Made by a program: the position numbers and the translations under genes. DNA of 64,000 nucleotides, taken from assembly GCA_029960085.1 (NCBI GenBank), contig JASCPG010000004.1, positions 29,317-93,316 of the forward strand. Reading direction: 5' to 3'. A model generated the notes under the pieces. That model worked only from the letters and a program-made list of their open reading frames with translations. It had not been told where the DNA came from and did no database searches. This DNA comes from Microbacteriaceae bacterium PS02067 (GTDB taxonomy: Bacteria > Actinomycetota > Actinomycetes > Actinomycetales > Microbacteriaceae). This document shows positions 46,588-56,105 of the stretch, in pieces (the first letter of the stretch is position 1; the number at the start of each line of letters is the position of its first letter).

Positions 46588-47667
46588 GTGAAGATCCAGC
46601 ACCCGTTCCGCACCGCGTTGGTCGCAACGCTCGGCGTCGGCGTCGGCATCTTGCTCATCACGAGCGTGCAGTCCCTGTCGACGATCCTTCTCTACGTCGG
46701 AACGGCGCTCTTCCTCGCTCTCGGCCTCGACCCGGCGGTGTCGTGGCTCGAGCGGAAGGGACTCCCCCGCTGGGCGGCGCTGCTCATCACCTTCGCCGGG
46801 GTCCTCGCCGTCTTCGCCGGGATCATCCTCATCGTCATCCCCGTGCTCGTCGGGCAGATCTCCCAGCTCGTCACGCAGATCCAGAAGCTCGTTCAATCGG
46901 CGGTGGCAGGCGAATGGGATCCGGTGAAGGAGGTATCGGATTGGCTCTCGGCGACGTTCCCGAACCTCAAGGTCGACGTCGTGCTGTCGTACATCTCCCA
47001 GTGGTTCCAGTCGCTCGACTACGGCCAGATCGGCAGCGCTGCGACCGGCGCACTTCTCGGGATCGGTGCGGCGATCATCGCCGGATTCACCGGAGCGCTG
47101 ATCGTCCTCATCCTGACGATCTACTTCACGGCATCCACCCCGAGCCTGAAGAACGCCGTCGCACAACTCGTGCCCGCGTCCAAGCGCGCCCGGTTCGTCG
47201 ACCTCGCCGACCAGATCACGGCATCAGTGGGCTACTACGTCATGGGACAGGTGACGCTCGGCGTCATCAACGGCATCCTGAGCGCGATCTTCCTGACGAT
47301 CATCCAGGCGCCGTTCCCCGCCGTACTCGCCGTCGTCGCATTCTTCTTCTCGCTGATCCCGCTCGTCGGCACGCTCACCGGCTCGGCGATCATCGTGCTG
47401 ACCTGCCTCATCCCGGGCCTCGGGTCGCCTCTCACGGCACTCGTCGCGCTCATCTACTACGCGATCTACATGCAGGTCGAGGCCTATGTGCTCTCGCCGC
47501 GCATCATGAACCGTGCCGTCTCGGTGCCGGGCGCCGTCGTCGTGATCGCGGCCCTGGCCGGCGGCTCGCTGCTCGGGCTTCTCGGCGCGCTCATCGCGAT
47601 CCCCGTCGCCGCGAGCATCTTGATCATCTACCGGCAGGTGATCATCCCGCGGCAGAACGAGAGGTGA
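46588..47667 (+). CDS. AI-2E family membrane transporter
   Basis: This 359-residue protein has about eight membrane helices. The motifs are typical of the AI-2E/PerM family (DPAVSWLERKGLPRWAALLI, YYVMGQVTLGVINGILSAI, LIPLVGTLTGSAI). The family is diverse, including exporters and Na+/H+ antiporters, so autoinducer transport should not be assumed. I chose the GTG at 46588 because GAAGGA lies 8 nt upstream. The alternative GTG at 46564 has none. Confidence 0.88.
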   Translation: MKIQHPFRTALVATLGVGVGILLITSVQSLSTILLYVGTALFLALGLDPAVSWLERKGLPRWAALLITFAGVLAVFAGIILIVIPVLVGQISQLVTQIQKLVQSAVAGEWDPVKEVSDWLSATFPNLKVDVVLSYISQWFQSLDYGQIGSAATGALLGIGAAIIAGFTGALIVLILTIYFTASTPSLKNAVAQLVPASKRARFVDLADQITASVGYYVMGQVTLGVINGILSAIFLTIIQAPFPAVLAVVAFFFSLIPLVGTLTGSAIIVLTCLIPGLGSPLTALVALIYYAIYMQVEAYVLSPRIMNRAVSVPGAVVVIAALAGGSLLGLLGALIAIPVAASILIIYRQVIIPRQNER

Positions 47668-47671
47668 CGCG

Positions 47672-48385
47672 TCAGGCGTCGTCCCACTCGGTCGGCAGCG
47701 GCAGGGCATCCGGGTTGACCGCCGCCACGATCTCCGTGAGCACGCGTCGCGTCTGCGTCTCCCCCACCCAGAGGTGTCTGCCACCGTCGACCGCGATGAT
47801 GGTCGCCCCGGGCACGCTCGCGAAGCGCTCCCGCGCCTCGGCCGGTCGAAGGTAGTCGTCGAACTCCGGCACCACGACGACCATGCGGCGCGTGTCGCCC
47901 GCCCACGCCGCCACCTCTTCCGCCGTCGCGCGATGCAGCGGCGGCGACAGCAGGATGACGCCGTCGACATCGTGATCGCGACCGTACTTCAGTGCCAACT
48001 CGGTGCCGAACGACCAGCCCACGAGCCACGGATGCGGAAGGCCGCGCTCGCGGACGAACTCCATCGCCGCGGCGACGTCGAACGCCTCCGCACCGCCGCC
48101 GTCGAAGGCGCCCTCGCTCGTCCCACGGGGCGATGTCGTCCCGCGCGTGTTGAAGCGGAGGACGGCGAGATCGGCGAGGGCAGGCAGCCTTCCTGCGGCT
48201 TTGCGGAGGACGTGGGAATCCATGAAACCGCCCGCGGTCGGGAGCGGGTGGAGGGTCACGAGCGTGGCCACAGGATCCCGATGCTCGGGCAGTGCCAGCT
48301 CTCCGACGAGCGTGAGCCCATCCAGGGTGTGCAGTTCGATCTCCTCGCGTCGCGCGGGAAGGAGCACGGGTCCGCGAATCTCCAT
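47672..48385 (-). CDS. Alpha/beta hydrolase
   Basis: This 237-residue protein has a hydrolase-like fold with HPLPTAGGFMDSHVLRKAAG and FNTRGTTSPRGTSEG. The nucleophile-elbow-like sequence is VGWSFGTELALKYG, and the C-terminal histidine is in DGGRHLWVG. It resembles the CocE/NonD or dienelactone-hydrolase-like small esterases. The substrate is unknown. The ATG is one base after the stop of the zinc-ribbon gene, so the two are coupled. Confidence 0.85.
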   Translation of the reverse strand: MEIRGPVLLPARREEIELHTLDGLTLVGELALPEHRDPVATLVTLHPLPTAGGFMDSHVLRKAAGRLPALADLAVLRFNTRGTTSPRGTSEGAFDGGGAEAFDVAAAMEFVRERGLPHPWLVGWSFGTELALKYGRDHDVDGVILLSPPLHRATAEEVAAWAGDTRRMVVVVPEFDDYLRPAEARERFASVPGATIIAVDGGRHLWVGETQTRRVLTEIVAAVNPDALPLPTEWDDA

Positions 48386-48386
48386 G

Positions 48387-48668
48387 TCAGCCGATCCTCC
48401 AGCAGTTCGAATGCCAGTGCCGCCGCGCCGCCAGGTCGGCCGCGTCGCCGAGCACACCGTCCGCACGCCAGGCGACGAGGTGGGCCGTGCCGGGCGCGAT
48501 CTCCCGCCCGCAACCGGGACACGTGTACGCCTTCTGAGCCTGCGCCGCTCCCACCGGCTGCACGGTCCAGGTGATCCCGCGGCGGGTCTCGGTGCGCTTC
48601 CAGCCGCTCAGCAGGCGGTCGAACGAGGCGTCGTCGGGTTCTCTGCGACGACGGTTGGAGCGAGGCAT
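48387..48668 (-). CDS. Small zinc-ribbon-like protein, actinobacterial conserved
   Basis: This 93-residue protein has an Arg-rich N-terminus and a CPGCG motif (C50, C53) with H63, H86 and C89 as further possible ligands. The pattern QPVGAAQAQKAYTCPGCG, then DLAARRHWHSNCW, is highly conserved in actinobacteria, where it is sometimes mislabelled an ATP/GTP-binding protein. No P-loop is present. It lies 4 bp after the transglycosylase-like gene and 1 bp before the hydrolase gene. Confidence 0.8.
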   Translation of the reverse strand: MPRSNRRRREPDDASFDRLLSGWKRTETRRGITWTVQPVGAAQAQKAYTCPGCGREIAPGTAHLVAWRADGVLGDAADLAARRHWHSNCWRIG

Positions 48669-48672
48669 CCGC

Positions 48673-49386
48673 TCAGTACCAGCCCTTGGACTGCGAGTGT
48701 CCCCACGCACCGCACGGCGAGCTGTATCGCCCGCCGATGTACCCGAGGCCCCACGCGATCTGCGTCGCCGGGTTCGTCTCCCAATCCGCACCTGCGGAAG
48801 CCATCTTGCTGCCGGGGAGGGCCTGCGGGATGCCATAGGCGCCGCTGCCCTTGTTGAAGGCGTTAACTCGCCAGCCCGACTCCTTGTTCCACAGCGCCAC
48901 GAGGCAGGCGAACTCGCTGTCGCCCCAGCCACGCTCCTGAACCATCCCGTACGCGATCGCCTGGGCGGTGCCGGGGTCGGGCGCGACGAACGGCGGCGAC
49001 CAACCGCCGCCGCCGGTGGACGCCGTCGATTCCTTCACCGTGGATGTCGGCGTCGGCGTCGGCTTGGGAGCGACGTAGACGGTGTACACGATCTGCTCCC
49101 GACCGAGGGAGATCTTGCCGTCGGACGCGGCGATGAACTCCTGCGCGTCGGCGATCGTGTTCGCATACAGCGACACGGGGTCGAGTTCGGCGGCTTCGGC
49201 GGGGGTGGTGGTCGCGGCGAGCGGTCCGACATAGGCCGCCGCGAGACCGGCGACCGCGAAGGCCGCGAACACGCTGACCACGCCACGCCGACGCGACCAG
49301 CGGGTCGTCGGCGGGCGCGTCGCGGCGGACGAGCGCGGCGATTCGCCGCGTTCTGCGTTCGGGTGCAGCTCGACGTCGGAAGTCAC
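48673..49386 (-). CDS. Secreted lytic-transglycosylase-like protein
   Basis: This 237-residue protein has a basic N-terminus and a membrane/signal helix (residues 36-55). A Pro/Thr linker precedes a C-terminal lysozyme-like domain with the likely catalytic glutamate in LWNKESGWRVNAFN, then GAYGIPQALPGSKM and IAWGLGYIGGRY. This is the actinobacterial resuscitation/aggregation-promoting type of transglycosylase. It should act on peptidoglycan outside the cell. Confidence 0.87.
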   Translation of the reverse strand: MTSDVELHPNAERGESPRSSAATRPPTTRWSRRRGVVSVFAAFAVAGLAAAYVGPLAATTTPAEAAELDPVSLYANTIADAQEFIAASDGKISLGREQIVYTVYVAPKPTPTPTSTVKESTASTGGGGWSPPFVAPDPGTAQAIAYGMVQERGWGDSEFACLVALWNKESGWRVNAFNKGSGAYGIPQALPGSKMASAGADWETNPATQIAWGLGYIGGRYSSPCGAWGHSQSKGWY

Positions 49387-49444
49387 AGTCCTCCGAGTCT
49401 ATCGGCGCGGGCGTCGCACTGCCAGGCGCGACCGACGGGTGTCG

Positions 49445-50002
49445 TCAGACGAGGGCGAGCATGACCTCGACGACGGCATCCAGCACGGCGTCCACCTGGG
49501 TCTCGCTGTAGCCCCGACGCTGCATGCGGAAGGCCACACTGCGCACCTGCTCGACCGACAGCGGCTCGCCCGACTCGAGGAAACGTGCGAGCTTGTCGGC
49601 GACGATGTCGACCTCGTCGATGCGGTAGCCGAAGCGCAGCAGGCCGACGCGGCGGAACCGCTTTCCCTTCGGCCGCGACAGTCGGTCGAGCACCTCTTGA
49701 GCCAGCTCGCGCGACTGGCCGACCCAGGCACGCGCGCCGGCGCGGCCCAGCGCCTGCTCGCGCTCACGTGCCGCGAAGGCATCCTCGATCCGCCCGAGCG
49801 CCGCGTCGACCGCGCCGACCTGATAGCCGCGTCTGACGAGCGGGAAGGCCGCCGTCCGGATGACACCGGCATCGACATCGCCGTCGGGAGACTCGAAGGA
49901 CGAGCGGGCACGCGCCAGGAACGCGTCGACATCGACGGGGCTGTACCCCTTCGTGCGCCCCGTGGCGCGCGGGAAGGGAGCGGGCGTGGTCTCGTCTGTC
50001 AT
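49445..50002 (-). CDS. DivIVA-domain repeat protein
   Basis: This 185-residue protein consists of four copies of the short DivIVA motif R-x-GY-x4-VD, at GY19-20, GY59-60, GY125-126 and GY164-165. The linkers between them are helical and basic. It lacks the long coiled coil of true DivIVA/Wag31. The start overlaps the cdsA stop by ATGA. A role at membranes or with polar growth proteins is inference from the motif. Confidence 0.82.
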   Translation of the reverse strand: MTDETTPAPFPRATGRTKGYSPVDVDAFLARARSSFESPDGDVDAGVIRTAAFPLVRRGYQVGAVDAALGRIEDAFAAREREQALGRAGARAWVGQSRELAQEVLDRLSRPKGKRFRRVGLLRFGYRIDEVDIVADKLARFLESGEPLSVEQVRSVAFRMQRRGYSETQVDAVLDAVVEVMLALV

Positions 50003-51021
50003 GCGGTCACCAAGGGGAAGAAGAGGAAGTACATCGCGAGCGCCGCCGCGGCGGACGGGAGGATCGAGTCGAGCCGGTCGAGCACGCCGCCGTGCCCCGG
50101 GAGCCAGGAGCTCATGTCCTTGATGCCGAGATCACGCTTGATCATCGACTCGCCGAGGTCACCTGCCGTCGCGCAGCCGAGCATGACGACACCGAAGACG
50201 GCGCCCGCCCACCAAGGGATGCCGAGCACGAAGATGCCGTAGGCGATGGATACGCCCACCGTCAGCAGGGCGCCGCCGGCGAAGCCTTCCCACGTCTTCT
50301 TCGGGCTGATGCGCGGCGCCATCGGATGGGACCCGAACGCGAGGCCGCTCGCATAGGCGCCGGTATCGGCCGCGACGACGGCGAGCACCATGCCGAGGAG
50401 CCAGAACTCTCCCTGGTCCTGACGCAGCAGCACGAGGGTGAACGAGGCGAGGAACGGCACGTAGAGCAGCACGAACGCCGACACCAGGACGTCGCCGAGC
50501 ACCTCGCCGTAGCGTCGAGCGTCCCGTGCGACCATCTGTGCGATCAGGCGCCACACGACGACCAGCGCGATGCACGCGAAAGTCAGCACGACGTGCGTCA
50601 GGTACCCCTGCAGATAACCCACGAGGGTGACGACGGCACCCGCCGCCAGCTGCGGGATGAGATCCACTCGATAGCCCGCCGTCTGGAGCGCCCGGGTGAG
50701 TTCGAAGATGCCGAGCAGACACACCGGAATCGCGAAGACGAGGAACAATCCCTTCACGAACAGAAGCGACGCGAGGACCACAGCCCCGATGCCGACCCCG
50801 ATGAGGATCGCCATGAGGAGGTTCCGCCCCGTTCGCGCATTGATGCGGTCGTTGACCTGTTCGAAGTCGGCGCGGGCGCTCGCGACTTGGTGCTCGAACT
50901 CGCTGCGCGCCGCCCGGACGTGCTCCTGGAACGACGATGACGACTCCGCCGCACGGCGAGCCTGCGCGCGGGTCGACGGGGTGTCCGAGCCTTCGGCGGG
51001 CTCACCGGAAGGATCGGTCAT
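49999..51021 (-). CDS. cdsA: Phosphatidate cytidylyltransferase
   Basis: This 340-residue protein has a ~60-residue acidic/coiled N-terminal extension, about eight membrane helices and the CdsA signature near the end (ISPKKTWEGFAGG, GDLGESMIKRDLGIKDMSS). It makes CDP-diacylglycerol from phosphatidate and CTP. The ATG at 51021 was chosen 4 bp after frr. The longer frame upstream overlaps frr and is spurious. Confidence 0.95.
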   Translation of the reverse strand: MTDPSGEPAEGSDTPSTRAQARRAAESSSSFQEHVRAARSEFEHQVASARADFEQVNDRINARTGRNLLMAILIGVGIGAVVLASLLFVKGLFLVFAIPVCLLGIFELTRALQTAGYRVDLIPQLAAGAVVTLVGYLQGYLTHVVLTFACIALVVVWRLIAQMVARDARRYGEVLGDVLVSAFVLLYVPFLASFTLVLLRQDQGEFWLLGMVLAVVAADTGAYASGLAFGSHPMAPRISPKKTWEGFAGGALLTVGVSIAYGIFVLGIPWWAGAVFGVVMLGCATAGDLGESMIKRDLGIKDMSSWLPGHGGVLDRLDSILPSAAAALAMYFLFFPLVTA

Positions 51022-51025
51022 CGCC

Positions 51026-51586
51026 TCAGACCTCGAGAAGCTCTGCCTCTTTGCGCTTGAGCGCCTCGTCGATCTCGTCGACGTGCGTGCGCGTGACCGC
51101 GTCGAGCTCCTTCTCCGCGCGCACGAGGTCGTCTTCGCCGACCTCGCTCTTGAGCGCGTCGAGCTCGTCCTTCGCCTTGCGCCGGATGCCGCGCAGGTGC
51201 ACCTTGGCGTCCTCACCCTTGGTGCGGACGAGCTTCACATACTCCTTGCGGCGGTCGGCGGTGAGCTCGGGCATCGTGATGCGGACGAGGTTGCCGTCGT
51301 TCGTGGGGTTGACCCCCAAGTTCGGGATGTCCCGGATCGCCTGCTCGATGGCCTTCAGCGCCGACTTATCGTACGGCGTCACGACGAGCATGCGCGCCTC
51401 GGGCGCGTTGAGCGACGCGAGCTGGGACAGCGGGGTCGGCGTGCCGTAGTAGTCGACCATGACCTTCTGGAACAGCTGCGGGTTCGCTCGGCCCGTGCGG
51501 ACGGTGGCGAAGTCGTCCTTCGCGGCCTCGACGGCGCGGTCCATGCGCCCGGACGTGTCGGCCAGGATCTCGGCGATCACGGTCAC
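51026..51586 (-). CDS. frr: Ribosome recycling factor
   Basis: This 186-residue protein matches RRF throughout ([52 protein letters not shown]). With EF-G it splits post-termination ribosomes. The start codon is GTG with GGAG upstream. A TAGACT lies further upstream (51613-51618), giving a leader of about 20 nt. Confidence 0.97.
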   Translation of the reverse strand: MTVIAEILADTSGRMDRAVEAAKDDFATVRTGRANPQLFQKVMVDYYGTPTPLSQLASLNAPEARMLVVTPYDKSALKAIEQAIRDIPNLGVNPTNDGNLVRITMPELTADRRKEYVKLVRTKGEDAKVHLRGIRRKAKDELDALKSEVGEDDLVRAEKELDAVTRTHVDEIDEALKRKEAELLEV

Positions 51587-51632
51587 TCCATTCGTTGTTG
51601 CGTCGGTGTCGAGTCTAGTGGCGCGGGGCTGC

Positions 51633-52352
51633 TCAGACCGTGACGAGCGTGCCGATGGGCTCGCCCAGGAGCGCCCGCGTCACGTTCCCCGCGGGCTCCA
51701 TGCCGAACACGCGCATACCCATCCGGTTGTCCATGCAGAGGCTGAACGCGGTGGAGTCGACGACCTTGAGACCCCGCTGCAGCGCGTCCTGGTAGGTGAT
51801 CGTGTCGATCTTCGTCGCCGAGGCATCCTTCTTCGGGTCGGCGGTGTAGACGCCGTCGACGCCGTTCTTCGCGACGAGCACCTCGTCGGCACCGATCTCG
51901 AGCGCGCGTTGCGCGGCGACCGTGTCAGTGGAGAAGTACGGTAGCCCCGCACCGGCGCCGAAGATCACGACGCGCCCCTTCTCCATGTGCCGCTCGGCAC
52001 GCCGCGGGATGTACGGTTCGGCGACCTGCGTCATCGAGATCGCCGACTGCACGCGGGTCGCGGCGCCCGCCTGCTCGAGGAAGTCCTGGAGTGCGAGGGC
52101 GTTCATGACCGTGCCGAGCATGCCCATGTAGTCAGCGCGACCGCGATCCATGCCGCGCTGGCTGAGCTCCGCGCCGCGGAAGAAGTTGCCGCCGCCGACG
52201 ACGATCGCGACCTCGACCCGGTCGACCGCCGCGGCGATCTCGCGCGCGATCTGGCCGACCACGTCGGGGTTGACGCCCAACTGCCCCCCGCCGAACGCTT
52301 CGCCGGACAGCTTCAGCAGGACGCGGCGGCGTCCGGTGGTCTCATCGGTCAC
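51633..52352 (-). CDS. pyrH: UMP kinase (uridylate kinase)
   Basis: This 239-residue hexameric kinase begins [19 protein letters not shown]. It has [35 protein letters not shown] and the C-terminal GTLV region. It converts UMP to UDP. It lies between tsf and frr in the canonical order. The tsf terminator (52413-52448) lies just upstream. Confidence 0.97.
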   Translation of the reverse strand: MTDETTGRRRVLLKLSGEAFGGGQLGVNPDVVGQIAREIAAAVDRVEVAIVVGGGNFFRGAELSQRGMDRGRADYMGMLGTVMNALALQDFLEQAGAATRVQSAISMTQVAEPYIPRRAERHMEKGRVVIFGAGAGLPYFSTDTVAAQRALEIGADEVLVAKNGVDGVYTADPKKDASATKIDTITYQDALQRGLKVVDSTAFSLCMDNRMGMRVFGMEPAGNVTRALLGEPIGTLVTV

Positions 52353-52412
52353 GGGGATTCCTCTCGTCTGGTTGCAGAGTAGCGCAGCGCCCAGCGCGGA
52401 TACCGGGCACGG

Positions 52413-52448
52413 AAAAGGGGGCCCGCATCCGTGAGAATGCGAACCCCC
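52413..52448 (-). terminator. Intrinsic terminator after tsf
   Basis: On the minus strand a 12-bp stem (two U-G wobbles) with an 8-nt loop runs into TTTT, 10 bp after the tsf stop. It separates rpsB-tsf from pyrH-frr-cdsA. Confidence 0.88.
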
Positions 52449-52457
52449 GTCCGGAAC

Positions 52458-53285
52458 TTACGCGCCGACCTTGAAGCGGGCGAAGTCGGTGATCGTGATG
52501 CCTGCGTCGCCGGCGACCTTCGCGACGGACAGCTTGTTGTCCTTCGCGTAGTCCTGGTCGAGCAGGGCCACCTGCTTGAAGAACGCGTTGACGCGGCCTT
52601 CGACGATCTTCGGCAGCGCCGCCTCGGGCTTGCCCTCGTTGCGGGAGATCTCGGTGACGATCTCGCGCTCCTTCTCGACCTCGGCCGCGGGGACGTCCTC
52701 GCGGGCCAGGTAGGAGGGGTTCGCGAACGAGATGTGCTGCGCGATCGAGCGAGCCGTCTCCGCGTCATCGCCCGTGTAGGCGAGGACGACGCCGACCTGC
52801 GGGGGCAGGTCCTTGCTCGTCTTGTGCAGATAGATCTCGAACTTGTCGCCCGAGAGCGTGCGCACGCGGCGCAGTTCGACCTTCTCGCCGATGATCGCAG
52901 CCTCGTCGGAGATGAGCTCCGCGACCGTCTGCGAACCGGCGGGGGCGGCGAGGGCGGCCTCGGCCGACTCGGCGTCGACCGCGGCGGCGGCCTCGAGGAC
53001 CTTCGCGGCCAGCGCGATGAAGCGCTCGTTCTTCGCCACGAAGTCGGTTTCGGTGTTCAGCTCGAGGATGGTGACCTTGTCGCCGTGCTGGACGGCGGTC
53101 ACGAGGCCCTCGCTCGTGGAGCGGTCGGCACGCTTCGCGTTGCCCTTCGCGCCCTTGAGGCGGAGGATCTCGACGGCCTTCTCGAGGTCGCCGTCGGCCT
53201 CCTCGAGCGCCTTCTTGGTGTCGACCATGCCGGTGCCGAGCTGCTCGCGCAGCGCCTTGATGTCGGCGATCGTGAAGTTGGCCAT
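52458..53285 (-). CDS. tsf: Elongation factor Ts
   Basis: This 275-residue protein has the UBA-like N-terminus (IKALREQLGTGMVDTKKALE) and the nucleotide-exchange motif NTETDFVAKNERF. It releases GDP from EF-Tu. It lies 102 bp downstream of rpsB. Confidence 0.97.
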   Translation of the reverse strand: MANFTIADIKALREQLGTGMVDTKKALEEADGDLEKAVEILRLKGAKGNAKRADRSTSEGLVTAVQHGDKVTILELNTETDFVAKNERFIALAAKVLEAAAAVDAESAEAALAAPAGSQTVAELISDEAAIIGEKVELRRVRTLSGDKFEIYLHKTSKDLPPQVGVVLAYTGDDAETARSIAQHISFANPSYLAREDVPAAEVEKEREIVTEISRNEGKPEAALPKIVEGRVNAFFKQVALLDQDYAKDNKLSVAKVAGDAGITITDFARFKVGA

Positions 53286-53387
53286 GGGTGGTGGCTCCTT
53301 AGTCGGAATTCAGTGATCTGTGCGGAGGATGCCGCCGCGGGACCGCCGCCGGGTGGGCGACGGCCCCGCGAAGCGGGAAGAGGTGTC

Positions 53388-54287
53388 TTACTCGGCAGCG
53401 GCGGCCGCGGCGTCGCCTTCGGCCTTCGCCTCGGCGCCGGCCTCGTCGGCAGCCGACTCGGTCGCGATGGTCTCGACCTCGGCGACGCCGGTGACGACGG
53501 GAGCCTCAGCGGCGGCCTCGGCCGACCCGCCCTGCTCGAGGAGCTCGCGCTCCCAGTCGGCCAGCGGCTCGGCGTCCGCCGACTCCTCGGTCGGCTGGTG
53601 GCGCTGGATGAGGCCCTCGGCCGCGGCGTCGGCGATGATGCGGGTGAGCAGGCCCACCGAGCGGATCGCGTCGTCGTTGCCCGGGATCGGGAACTGGAAC
53701 TCGTCCGGGTCGGCGTTCGTGTCGAGGATGCCGATCACGGGAATGCCGAGCTTCTTGGCCTCGTCGATCGCGAGGTGCTCGCGCTTGGCGTCGACGACCC
53801 AGATGGCCGACGGCGTCTTCTGCAGGTTGCGGATACCACCGAGCGACTTGTGCAGCTTGTCGAGCTCACGCTTCTTGAGCAGGAGCTCCTTCTTGGTGAA
53901 GCCCGAGTCGGCGGGGTTGTCGAAGTCGAGCTCCTCGAGCTCCTTCATGCGCGCGAGACGCTTGCTGACGGTCTGGAAGTTGGTCAGCAGACCACCGAGC
54001 CAACGCTGGTTCACGAAGGGCTGGCCGACGCGCGTCGCCTGCTCGGCGATGACTTCCTGCGCCTGCTTCTTGGTGCCGACGAACAGGACCGTGCCGCCGT
54101 GGGCGACGGTCTCGCGGACGTACTCGTACGCCTTGTCGATGTACCCGAGCGACTGCTGCAGGTCGATGATGTGGATGCCGGAGCGCTCCGTGAGGATGAA
54201 GCGCTTGACCTTCGGGTTCCACCGGCGGGTCTGGTGTCCGAAATGGACGCCGCTGTCGAGCAGCTGGCGAATGGTGACGACGGCCAT
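53388..54287 (-). CDS. rpsB: 30S ribosomal protein S2
   Basis: This 299-residue protein starts [20 protein letters not shown] and has the S2 core ([35 protein letters not shown]). An Ala/Glu-rich C-terminal extension of about 60 residues is typical of actinobacteria. The ATG at 54287 has AAAGGAGA upstream. The open frame beyond it is not S2. Confidence 0.97.
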   Translation of the reverse strand: MAVVTIRQLLDSGVHFGHQTRRWNPKVKRFILTERSGIHIIDLQQSLGYIDKAYEYVRETVAHGGTVLFVGTKKQAQEVIAEQATRVGQPFVNQRWLGGLLTNFQTVSKRLARMKELEELDFDNPADSGFTKKELLLKKRELDKLHKSLGGIRNLQKTPSAIWVVDAKREHLAIDEAKKLGIPVIGILDTNADPDEFQFPIPGNDDAIRSVGLLTRIIADAAAEGLIQRHQPTEESADAEPLADWERELLEQGGSAEAAAEAPVVTGVAEVETIATESAADEAGAEAKAEGDAAAAAAE

Positions 54288-54438
54288 GGCCGTTCTCCTT
54301 TGTTCTCTGGGTTTTCGCTCGGCCGACGGCCGATGCTCCTGGCGCCCGGCACAGACCCGCCCGCCGCTTTCACGGTGGGACCTCGGGATCTGGATGCCAT
54401 GCGAGCCGAACGGGTCGGGTCGCACTCTGGGCACGCGT

Positions 54439-54474
54439 AGTCACCCCGACCAGCGGGGTGCGACTCTCAGTGTA
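54439..54474 (-). promoter_or_regulatory. Candidate rpsB promoter with inverted repeat at the start site
   Basis: On the minus strand TGATACACT (54477-54469) is an extended -10. An inverted repeat AGTC-ACCCCG...CGGGGT-GC-GACT (54439-54465) covers the expected start of the transcript. This would give rpsB a leader of roughly 175 nt, while nearby genes have none. Confidence 0.4.
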
Positions 54475-54579
54475 TCAGGAGCACGCATCGCCTCCTCCCC
54501 CGTGGCCGGTCTTTTCGAGGCATCCACAGATGCGCGGTTTGCGGCGGCGGCGGCCGGCGTGCGTCGTCAGACTGTGGCG

Positions 54580-55137
54580 ATGAGGACGATCCGTGGACGC
54601 CTCCTCGCGGCGGCGATGCTCTTGGCCTGCGCGGGTGCGGCGACCGGCGCGGTGCCGGCCGCGGCGGCGCTCCCGGCGGCGGCTCGAGGCTTCGCGCCGT
54701 CCGCTCCGCCTGCCGCCGTGGACGCCGGACTCGACGGATGGGAGTGGCCCGTGTCGCCGCCTCGGATCGTGGCGCCCTACGTGGCGCCGCCGCATCGCTA
54801 CGGGCCGGGGCATCGCGGCATCGACCTCGCGGCGGAACCTGGCGCCGAGGTGCACGCGCCAGCCGCCGGCATCGTGGCGTTCGTGGGGGCGGTGGCCGGG
54901 CGGTCGGTTCTCACGCTCGACCACGGTGACGGACTCGTCACGACGCTCGAGCCGGTGGCGGCGGGGGTGAACGTCGGCGACGCGGTGGCGCAGGGCGACC
55001 TCGTCGGACGGGTCGATGTCGGCGGTCACGCGGCGCCGGCTACGGTCCACTTCGGCGTGCGGCGCGACGGCGAGTACATCAATCCGATGCTGCTGCTCGC
55101 CGGTGTGCCGCGCGCGGTGCTGCTGCCCTGCTGCTGA
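54580..55137 (+). CDS. Secreted M23-type (LytM) protein
   Basis: This 185-residue protein has a signal peptide (residues 1-30, Ala-rich) and an M23 domain with H78 and D82 in HRGIDLAAEPG. The second motif reads TVHFGVRRDGEYINP, so the usual first His of HxH is T155 and only H157 remains. It probably binds peptidoglycan or regulates amidases, and endopeptidase activity is uncertain. It is divergent from rpsB and convergent with xerC. It ends with two adjacent cysteines. Confidence 0.85.
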   Translation: MRTIRGRLLAAAMLLACAGAATGAVPAAAALPAAARGFAPSAPPAAVDAGLDGWEWPVSPPRIVAPYVAPPHRYGPGHRGIDLAAEPGAEVHAPAAGIVAFVGAVAGRSVLTLDHGDGLVTTLEPVAAGVNVGDAVAQGDLVGRVDVGGHAAPATVHFGVRRDGEYINPMLLLAGVPRAVLLPCC

Positions 55138-55165
55138 ACGCAACTCGGCGGATGGGGGAACGCGA

Positions 55166-56065
55166 TCAGGCGCGCGGATGGGCGAGGCGGTAGGCGGCGG
55201 TGAGCTTCTCGGCGGACACGTGGGTGTAGATCTGCGTCGTCCCGAGGCTCGCGTGGCCGAGCATCTCCTGCACGGTGCGCAGGTCCGCCCCGCCGTCAAG
55301 CAGATGGGTCGCGGCGGCGTGGCGCAAGGCGTGCGGCCCGACGGTCTCGACGCCGAGTTCGGGCGCGAGCGCGCGCGCCACGACGTCGTAGACGGCCCGC
55401 GTGCCGATTCGGGCCCCGCGGGCGCCGAGGAACAGCGCTGCACTGCCGGCGCCGCGTGCAGCGAGGACCGGACGTGCGCGCGAGATGTACGCGTCGAGAG
55501 CCCGCGCGGCGGGGTCCCCGTACGGCACGATGCGTTCCTTGGACCCCTTGCCGACCACCCGGATCGTGCGTCGGGAACGGTCGAGGTCGTCGATGTCCGC
55601 GCCGCACAGCTCCGCCACGCGCAGGGCGGAGGCGTAGAGCAGCTCGAGCAGCGCGGCATCCCGCAGCGCGAGCGGGTCTCCGTCGGCAGCGTTCGCGGTG
55701 GCGGTATCGAGCACGGTGTCCAACGCGGCGGTCGTGGCGACCCGCGGCAGCGTGCGCCCGCGTTTGGGGGCGACGAGTCTGAGACTCGGGTCGACGGCGA
55801 GGAGTTGTTCGTCCATGGCCCAGGCGAAAAAACCGCGGGCCGTGGCGGTACGGCGGGCGATCGTGCTCTTCGCGTCGCCGCGCTCCGTGGCGCGCCAGAG
55901 CCAGTCGCGGAGCGCCTCGAGGTCGATGTCGGCGAGAGCGGGGTCGCCGGTCGCTGCGGCGAGGTCTCGGAGGTCGCCCGTATAGGCGCGGACCGTCGCC
56001 GGTGAGAGCCGGCGCACATGCGTCAACTGCGTCGCATACTGCTCCGCCGCCGCCGACACTCTCAT
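55166..56065 (-). CDS. xerC: Tyrosine recombinase XerC
   Basis: This 299-residue recombinase has an N-terminal SAM-like domain. The catalytic residues are R149 (ASALRVAEL), K173, H245-x-x-R248 (HALRH), H271 (LGHASL) and Y280 (TTQIYTHV). With XerD it resolves chromosome dimers at dif. It shares a strand with dprA and comM, as in related genomes. Confidence 0.93.
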   Translation of the reverse strand: MRVSAAAEQYATQLTHVRRLSPATVRAYTGDLRDLAAATGDPALADIDLEALRDWLWRATERGDAKSTIARRTATARGFFAWAMDEQLLAVDPSLRLVAPKRGRTLPRVATTAALDTVLDTATANAADGDPLALRDAALLELLYASALRVAELCGADIDDLDRSRRTIRVVGKGSKERIVPYGDPAARALDAYISRARPVLAARGAGSAALFLGARGARIGTRAVYDVVARALAPELGVETVGPHALRHAAATHLLDGGADLRTVQEMLGHASLGTTQIYTHVSAEKLTAAYRLAHPRA

Positions 56066-56105
56066 GCAGCCAGCATGCCCTGCCGACGCCGAGCGCGGAT
56101 GGACG

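Noticed and set aside
46588..47667. Quorum-sensing autoinducer-2 exporter
   Set aside because: The family name is historical and members have different roles. There is no luxS or other AI-2 gene nearby.
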